From positions 1 to 18,748 of the forward strand of contig DATGKD010000020.1 of NCBI GenBank assembly GCA_035294855.1: a DNA stretch of 18,748 nt, read 5' to 3'. The DNA is from DATGKD01 sp035294855. GTDB taxonomy: Bacteria; Actinomycetota; Acidimicrobiia; Acidimicrobiales; UBA8190. Made by a program: the position numbers and the translations under genes. The notes under the pieces were generated by a model, which did no database searches, had not been told where the DNA came from, and was given only the letters and a program-made list of their open reading frames with translations. Positions 14,349 through 18,748 of the stretch are shown piece after piece. How positions within the stretch are numbered: position 1 is the first letter of the stretch; every line of letters starts with the position of its first letter.

Positions 14349-15980
14349 TCAGCCGTCGCGTGGCGGCAGGTCCACCACCAGCACGTCGAGACCGTCCTCA
14401 CCGGCACGGGCGCGCAGCACCTTCTTGTCGAACTTCCCCACCGACGTCTTCGGGATCTCCTCGGCGTACGACCACCGCTCGGGCAGCCACCAGCGCGCCA
14501 CCCGTTCGGACAGGAACGACAGGATGTCGGTGGGCTCGGGCTTGGCCCCCTCCACGGGCACGATCACCGCGAGCGGCCGCTCGTCCCACCGCTCGTCGGG
14601 AACGCCGATGACGGCAGCCTCGAAGACCTCGGGGTGCGCCATGATCTCGTTCTCGAGCTCCACCGACGAGATCCACTCACCGCCGGACTTGATGACGTCC
14701 TTCGTCCGGTCCGAGATCTGCATGTAGCCGTGCGGGTCGAGGCTGCCCACGTCGCCCGTGCGGAGCCATCCGTCGTGGAAGCGCTCGGGGGTGGGCTCGC
14801 CGTAGTAGGCGCCGGTGACCCACGGTCCCCGCACCTCGAACTCGCCCACCGCGGTGCCGTCGTTCGGGAGGGGGCTCCCCTCCTCGTCGACGACACGGAC
14901 CTCGACGCCCGCGATGACCCGCCCGGTCTTGGCGCGCCAGTCCATCTCCTCGTCGGCAGGCACGTCCTTCGGGGCGCGCCCGAAGGCGCACACCGGGCTG
15001 GTCTCGGTCATGCCCCACCCCTGAATCATGGTGACCCCGAAGCGGTCCTGGTACGCCTGCATGAGCGCACGGGGCACGGCCGATCCGCCCGCCGTGACGA
15101 GTCGCAGCGACGACAGGTCGACCTGGTTGCTCTGCGCGTACCGCAGCAGGTCGTTCCAGATGGTGGGCACGCCCAGCGAAAGCGTGGGGCGGAGCTCCTC
15201 GATCATCTTGGCCAGGGGCTCCGCCTGGAGAAAGCGCTCGGGGAAGATGAGCTCGGTGCCGGCGAAGAACGCCGTGTACGGCATGCCCCACGCGTTGGCG
15301 TGGAACATGGGGACGATGACGAGCACGCGGTCGGTCTCGGCCGCCCCCACGCAGTTGGTGGTCATGCCGGCGAACGAGTGCAGCCACGTCGAGCGATGGC
15401 TGTACACAACACCCTTCGGGTTGCCGGTCGTGCCGCTCGTGTAACACATCGCCGCGGCCTGGCGCTCGTCGAGCTCGGGCCAGTCGTAACCGGGTTCCTC
15501 GGCCCCGACGAGCTCGTCGTACGACAGCACGTCGCCCAGGCCGCTCGTGTCGCCCTCCCCCACCACGACGACGTGCTCGACGGTCTTGCACTCCTGGCGC
15601 ACCCGCGCGAACAACGGCGCGATCGACCCGTCCACGATCACGACCCGGTCCTCGGCGTGGTTCACCACGTACGCGAGCTGCTCGGGGAACAGCCGGATGT
15701 TGAGCGTGTGCAGCACAGCGCCCATGGACGGCACGGCCAGATACGCCTCGAGGTGCTCCTGGTCGTTCCACGCGAAGGTGCCGACGCGGTCGCTGTCACC
15801 GACGCCGAGCCTGCGCAGCGCCTTGGCGAGCTGTTCGCTTCGCGCCGCCACCTCCGCAAAGCTGGCCCGGCGCTGGCCCCCGGGCTCGACCGTGATCACC
15901 TGGCTGTCCCCGTAGACGGTCTGGCCCCGTCGGAGGATCCCGCTCACCAGCAGCGGGCCGTCTTGCATCGTGCTCAGCAT
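14349..15980 (-). CDS. AMP-forming acyl-CoA ligase (medium/long-chain FadD type)
   Basis: This encodes 543 residues of the ANL adenylating superfamily, which activates a carboxylic acid to acyl-AMP and then to acyl-CoA. Motifs are the P-loop-like YTSGTTGNPKG (180-190), FHANAWGMPY, GWGMTETSP (321-329), WLRTGDVG (405-412), DRTKDVIKSGGEWIS (424-438) and the C-terminal catalytic lysine in KTSVGKFDKK (K516). The order and length fit fatty-acyl-CoA synthetases; chain length cannot be assigned. The ATG at 15980 is 6 nt after a TATGCT hexamer, consistent with a leaderless start. It is divergent from the PPOX gene, with only 40 bp between start codons. The small helical protein follows it. Confidence 0.92.
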   Translation of the reverse strand: MLSTMQDGPLLVSGILRRGQTVYGDSQVITVEPGGQRRASFAEVAARSEQLAKALRRLGVGDSDRVGTFAWNDQEHLEAYLAVPSMGAVLHTLNIRLFPEQLAYVVNHAEDRVVIVDGSIAPLFARVRQECKTVEHVVVVGEGDTSGLGDVLSYDELVGAEEPGYDWPELDERQAAAMCYTSGTTGNPKGVVYSHRSTWLHSFAGMTTNCVGAAETDRVLVIVPMFHANAWGMPYTAFFAGTELIFPERFLQAEPLAKMIEELRPTLSLGVPTIWNDLLRYAQSNQVDLSSLRLVTAGGSAVPRALMQAYQDRFGVTMIQGWGMTETSPVCAFGRAPKDVPADEEMDWRAKTGRVIAGVEVRVVDEEGSPLPNDGTAVGEFEVRGPWVTGAYYGEPTPERFHDGWLRTGDVGSLDPHGYMQISDRTKDVIKSGGEWISSVELENEIMAHPEVFEAAVIGVPDERWDERPLAVIVPVEGAKPEPTDILSFLSERVARWWLPERWSYAEEIPKTSVGKFDKKVLRARAGEDGLDVLVVDLPPRDG

Positions 15981-15986
15981 GCGACG

Positions 15987-16014
15987 AGCATACCGGCGCC
16001 TCGCGCCGTAGCCT
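15987..16014. promoter_or_regulatory. Compact divergent leaderless promoter pair with central dyad
   Basis: On the minus strand TATGCT (15992-15987) stands 6 nt before the ligase ATG. On the plus strand TAGCCT (16009-16014) stands 6 nt before the PPOX ATG. With a 17-nt spacer, each hexamer occupies the -35 position of the other promoter. Between them lies the inverted repeat CGGCGC-CTC-GCGCCG (15994-16008). Confidence 0.45.
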
Positions 16015-16020
16015 CGGGGC

Positions 16021-16431
16021 ATGGACGTCGCCGGCGCTCTCGAATTCGTCCGGCACCACCACCCGGCCGTCCTCGCCACGACGCGCAACGACGGCGGCAC
16101 GCAACTCTCCCCGGTGGCAGCGGCCGTGGACGACGACGACAAGGTCGTCGTGAGCACCCGCGAGACGGCCATGAAGACGATCAACCTGCGGCGCCGCCCC
16201 CACGCCGCGCTCGTCGTGCTCGACGACGCCTTCTTCGGCGAGTGGGTCCAGGTGGAGGGCGCCGTGGAGGTGGTGTCGCTCCCCGACGCCATGGACGGCC
16301 TCGTCGCCTATTACGAGCAGGTCTCGGGCCCGCACCCCGACTGGGACGACTACCGCGCGGCGATGAACCGTGACCGCCGCGTCCTCTTGCGCATGACGGT
16401 CGAGCGCGCCGGTCCCAACCGCGCCGGCTGA
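16021..16431 (+). CDS. PPOX-class F420-dependent-type oxidoreductase
   Basis: This encodes a 136-residue split-barrel flavin/deazaflavin-binding protein. The pattern HHPAVLATTRNDGGTQLSPV at the N terminus, then KVVVSTRETAMKTINLRRRPHAALVV and GEWVQVEGAVEVV, matches the small actinobacterial PPOX family. Members bind F420 (or sometimes FMN or heme degradation products). They reduce varied substrates using F420H2. It sits near fbiC in the window but in a separate transcription unit, divergent from the acyl-CoA ligase, with a TAGCCT element 6 nt before its ATG. The cofactor is inferred from family resemblance and the presence of fbiC; the substrate is unknown. Confidence 0.85.
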   Translation: MDVAGALEFVRHHHPAVLATTRNDGGTQLSPVAAAVDDDDKVVVSTRETAMKTINLRRRPHAALVVLDDAFFGEWVQVEGAVEVVSLPDAMDGLVAYYEQVSGPHPDWDDYRAAMNRDRRVLLRMTVERAGPNRAG

Positions 16432-16622
16432 CGGGAGCGTCCCCACCACCTCTTGACCCGGGCTCCGGGGCCGTGCTGCACTGACAGCGCGCTCGTGTGC
16501 GCACGCGCTTCGTACACCTGAAGCCGTCTTCTCTGAGCCCCCGCTCACCTCGTACGGCTTGACAGGCGCGCGCCGGCGCGGTGTCCGGCGCGGCCTGCCC
16601 GCAACGGCGGGAGATCCCCCGA
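16432..16622 (+). promoter_or_regulatory. Leader region of the NlpC/P60 gene, no gene seen
   Basis: This 191-nt gap holds two possible -35 hexamers, TTGACC (16453-16458) and TTGACA (16559-16564), but no good -10 at the right distance from either. I saw no recognisable riboswitch core. A small hairpin GCTTC-8 nt-GAAGC lies near 16508-16525. Confidence 0.25.
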
Positions 16623-17183
16623 ATGGCGTCACCCCTGCGCGTGCTGGCGGCTGCCACCGCGGTCATCGGCGCCGCCGGCACGTCGATGGCGGTGGGCGCG
16701 GCCGCCCTCGTGGTTGCCCCGACCGCCACCGTCGCCGCCGGCGCGGTGGGGGTCGCCACCACGGGCGGAGCCACCGGCGCCGGCGCGGACGCGCCGTCCG
16801 CGGGAGCGGCCGGGGCCGGCGGAACGGCGGCCGCCGACGTCGCGGTGGCGTGGGCGATGGCGCGTGTCGGCACGCCCTACCGATGGGGCGGCGAGGGCCC
16901 CGACGGCTTCGACTGCTCCGGGCTCGTCCAGGCGGCCTACGCGGCCGCGGGCGTGGCGCTCCCCCGCGTCGCCCAGGCGCAGTACGAGGCCGGTCCCCAG
17001 GTCGGCACGGGCCCGGTGCGCCCCGGTGATCTCGTGTTCTTCGGCTCGTCACCGGTGGGCATCGACCACGTCGGTATCGCGCTGGGAGACGGCGACATGG
17101 TCGACGCGCCGCACACGGGCGCCGTCGTGCGGGTGGAGCCCGTGTGGTCGTCAGGCTTTGTGGGGGCTACCCGGCCGGCCTGA
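16623..17183 (+). CDS. Secreted NlpC/P60-family cell-wall peptidase
   Basis: This encodes 186 residues. The N terminus (about 1-40) is a hydrophobic alanine-rich signal/anchor, followed by a flexible Ala/Gly/Thr linker (40-70). The NlpC/P60 domain covers about 72-186: AWAMARVGTPYRWGGEGPDGFDCSGLVQAAYAAAGV with catalytic Cys98, RPGDLVFFG, IDHVGIALG with His149, and DAPHTGAVV with the third polar residue His164. Such enzymes cut D-glutamyl-meso-diaminopimelate bonds in peptidoglycan. No SH3 or LysM binding domain is present, so this is a minimal catalytic form. The ATG at 16623 has GGGAG 9 nt upstream; a GTG 14 codons earlier is possible. The 3' end overlaps the convergent VOC gene by 17 nt. Confidence 0.88.
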   Translation: MASPLRVLAAATAVIGAAGTSMAVGAAALVVAPTATVAAGAVGVATTGGATGAGADAPSAGAAGAGGTAAADVAVAWAMARVGTPYRWGGEGPDGFDCSGLVQAAYAAAGVALPRVAQAQYEAGPQVGTGPVRPGDLVFFGSSPVGIDHVGIALGDGDMVDAPHTGAVVRVEPVWSSGFVGATRPA

Positions 17184-17544
17184 TCGCCTGCAGCGCCCAT
17201 CCGTTGCCGTCGGGATCCTCGAAGAACACGAAGTCCCCCCACGGGAACACCTGGACGTCACCGACGTCGACACCACGGCTCGCCAGCTCCTGGCGGCTGG
17301 CTTCGGCGTCGTCGACCACCATTTGCAAGCCCTCGATGCAGCCGGGCGCCATGCCGTGGGTGCCCGAGGTGAGGGCGATCGAGCAGGCCGAACCGGGCGG
17401 GGTGAGCTGCACGAAGCGAAGCTCGTCACTCACCTGATGGTCGTGGTCGGCGTGGAAGCCGACTCTGTCCACGTAGAACGACTTCGCCCGGTCGATGTCG
17501 GACACCGGGACCTGGATCAGCTCGATCCGCATCTCACCTGGCAT
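17167..17544 (-). CDS. VOC-superfamily (glyoxalase/dioxygenase-like) protein
   Basis: This encodes 125 residues with the paired beta-alpha-beta-beta-beta modules of the vicinal oxygen chelate fold. Module one is IELIQVPVSDIDRAKSFYVDRVGF (7-30). Module two is GLQMVVDDAEASRQELASRGVDVG (72-95), ending in the typical FFEDPDGNGWALQ (107-119). Family members include glyoxalases, antibiotic-binding proteins and dioxygenases; the reaction cannot be assigned. The ATG at 17544 is preceded on the minus strand by a strong AAAGGAGA ribosome site about 6 nt away, so an in-frame upstream extension is not used. Its last codons overlap the convergent NlpC/P60 gene, and it is divergent from the phosphotriesterase-family gene. 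Confidence 0.88.
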   Translation of the reverse strand: MPGEMRIELIQVPVSDIDRAKSFYVDRVGFHADHDHQVSDELRFVQLTPPGSACSIALTSGTHGMAPGCIEGLQMVVDDAEASRQELASRGVDVGDVQVFPWGDFVFFEDPDGNGWALQAIRPAG

Positions 17545-17639
17545 GGTGGGTCTCCTTTCTGTCGCGAGATCTGATGCACGCGTCTTTGCATACCAGCCGA
17601 ACGAACGCGTCCGCATCGACCCCGGCGCACGAGGCCCGT

Positions 17640-17645
17640 TAGGGT
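17640..17645 (+). promoter_or_regulatory. Putative -10 element of the phosphotriesterase-family gene
   Basis: TAGGGT is followed by a short leader and a strong GAGGAGGG ribosome site (17665-17672) before the ATG at 17676. A weak -35 candidate, TCGACC (17616-17621), stands 18 nt upstream. Confidence 0.35.
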
Positions 17646-17675
17646 GACGCCCGTCGTTCCGGGTGAGGAGGGCAG

Positions 17676-18650
17676 ATGGGGGTCGTCAACACGGTGCGCG
17701 GGCCGGTCGACGCCGGCGCGCTCGGGACCACGCTCATGCACGAGCACGTCTTCGTGCGCTCGCCCGAGGTGGCATCCAACTGGCCCACCGGATGGGACCA
17801 CGGCGCGCAGGTGGCGCGGGCCGTCGAGAGATTGGGCGCGCTGAAGGCGGCCGGCGTCGACACCATCGTCGACCTCACCGTGGTCGGGCTGGGGCGCGAC
17901 GTCGAGGTGGTCCAGGAGGTCGCCGACCAGGTGGACCTCAACATCGTCGTGGCCACCGGGCTGTACACCTACAACGAGGTCCCCCACTACTTCGACTACC
18001 GCACTGCCCAGTTCCGTCCGTCGGGCGTCGACGCGCTGGACGAATTCTTCCTGCGCGACATCGAAGACGGCATCGCCGGCACGGGGGTCCGTCCCGGCAT
18101 CCTCAAGTGCGCAACCGACGAGCCGGGCCTCACCCCCGGCGTCGAGCGCGTCCTCCGGGCGGTGGCGCGCGTCCACCGGCAGACCGGTGTGCCGATATCG
18201 ACGCACACCCACGCCCACTCCAAGCGCGGGCTCGACCAGCAGCGTGTCTTCGGCGAGGAGGGCGTCGACCTGAGCCGGGTCGTCATCGGCCATTCGGGCG
18301 ACACCACCGACCTCGACTACCTCGGCGAGCTCGTCCGCGCCGGCTCGGTGCTCGGCATGGACCGCTTCGGCGTCGACGCCTACTGCCCCACGCCGCAGCG
18401 GATCGACACAGTCGCCAAGCTGTGCGAGGCGGGTCACGCCGACCACCTGGTGCTGTCCCACGACGCGGGCTGTCACATGGACTGGTTCGACGACGAGTTC
18501 CTGTCGCAGGCCCAGCCGAACTGGCACTTCCTCCACATCAGCCACGACGTGCTGCCCGCCATGCGCGAGCGCGGGATCACCGACGATCAGATCGACACCA
18601 TGCTCGTCGCCACGCCGCGGCGGATCCTCGACCACGGGGCCGGCTACTAG
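17676..18650 (+). CDS. Phosphotriesterase-family (PTE/PLL lactonase-like) metal hydrolase
   Basis: This encodes 324 residues forming a TIM-barrel amidohydrolase. All binuclear-metal ligands of the family are visible: H22 and H24 (HEHVF), the carboxylated lysine K144 in GILKCATDEPGLT, H177 in ISTHTHAH, H206 in VIGHSGDT and D263 in VLSHDAG. Relatives act as lactonases, including on acyl-homoserine lactones, or as organophosphate hydrolases; the natural substrate here is probably a lactone or ester but is not shown. The ATG at 17676 has GAGGAGGG directly upstream. The C terminus (MLVATPRRIL plus DHGAGY) is close to the usual family end. Its stop codon overlaps the stop of a convergent IS481-type transposase fragment, so the last few residues may have been altered by the insertion. 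Confidence 0.9.
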   Translation: MGVVNTVRGPVDAGALGTTLMHEHVFVRSPEVASNWPTGWDHGAQVARAVERLGALKAAGVDTIVDLTVVGLGRDVEVVQEVADQVDLNIVVATGLYTYNEVPHYFDYRTAQFRPSGVDALDEFFLRDIEDGIAGTGVRPGILKCATDEPGLTPGVERVLRAVARVHRQTGVPISTHTHAHSKRGLDQQRVFGEEGVDLSRVVIGHSGDTTDLDYLGELVRAGSVLGMDRFGVDAYCPTPQRIDTVAKLCEAGHADHLVLSHDAGCHMDWFDDEFLSQAQPNWHFLHISHDVLPAMRERGITDDQIDTMLVATPRRILDHGAGY

Positions 18651-18748
18651 CTGTACTTCCGCGGGAGGTTGGTGACGCGTGACGCAGGCGGACCCCCGAT
18701 AGCGGTGTGTTCCCGGTGATAGTTGTAGCGATGCAGCCAGTGTGCAAG
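18647..18748 (-). mobile_element. IS481-family transposase, C-terminal end (cut by window edge)
   Basis: The minus strand reads open from the window edge to TAG at 18649-18647 for 33 residues. They include WLHRYNYHREHTAIGG, then PPASRVTNLPRKYS. The W..YN..R.H.A.GG pattern and the 'SRV.NL...YS' ending are typical of the last part of IS481-type integrase-fold transposases, after the DDE glutamate. The fragment is too short to tell whether the element is intact outside the window. It abuts the phosphotriesterase-family stop codon, so an element end must lie in or next to that gene's 3' end. Confidence 0.75.

Noticed and set aside
16432..16622. A ydaO-type (cyclic di-AMP) riboswitch, often found before actinobacterial cell-wall hydrolase genes
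   Set aside because: I could not find the conserved core or its pseudoknot elements; the leader also seems rather short.

Overview
The window is GC-rich throughout and densely packed with genes. It holds core and accessory metabolism typical of a high-GC actinobacterium: a fused fbiC (CofG-CofH) for coenzyme F420, a small F420-binding-type PPOX-fold protein, separate short-form gnd and zwf/pgl genes, and several starts with a TANNNT hexamer only 6-9 nt upstream, which fits leaderless mRNAs. I infer Actinomycetota, most likely an Acidimicrobiia-type lineage. The class is a judgement from gene content, not a measurement.

Layout. (1) 36-1276, minus strand: two overlapping small membrane protein genes (a predicted one-TM protein and a holin-like two-TM protein), then a hotdog-fold thioesterase. 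(2) 1277-1397: a short divergent control region with a 12-bp perfect palindrome and four 10-bp tandem repeats. (3) 1398-2567: a FIST-domain sensor protein. (4) 2671-14031, plus strand: eight genes in one direction with gaps of at most 115 nt, tkt - tal - pgi - gnd - zwf - pgl - fbiC - LOG-family protein. (5) 14083-15980, minus strand: a small helical protein and an acyl-CoA ligase, divergent from (6) a PPOX-class F420-type enzyme at 16021-16431. (7) 16623-17183: a secreted NlpC/P60 peptidase that overlaps a convergent VOC protein (17167-17544). (8) 17676-18650: a phosphotriesterase/lactonase-family amidohydrolase. (9) 18647-18748: the C-terminal end of an IS481-type transposase, cut by the window edge.

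How the genes fit together. The plus-strand cluster encodes most of the pentose phosphate pathway. Zwf, Pgl and Gnd form the oxidative branch, Tkt and Tal the non-oxidative branch, and Pgi links it to glycolysis. FbiC, which makes the deazaflavin chromophore (Fo) of F420, directly follows pgl, so hexose-phosphate oxidation and deazaflavin cofactor supply may be co-expressed. OpcA, the usual actinobacterial partner encoded between zwf and pgl, is absent here. tal and pgi are in the same frame and separated only by one TGA and three codons, resembling a split or unfused version of the known tal-pgi fusion.

I see no rRNA, tRNA, CRISPR array or obvious novel defence or secretion system. No stretch longer than about 200 bases lacks a gene. 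The longest gap (16432-16622) appears to hold only the leader of the NlpC/P60 gene.
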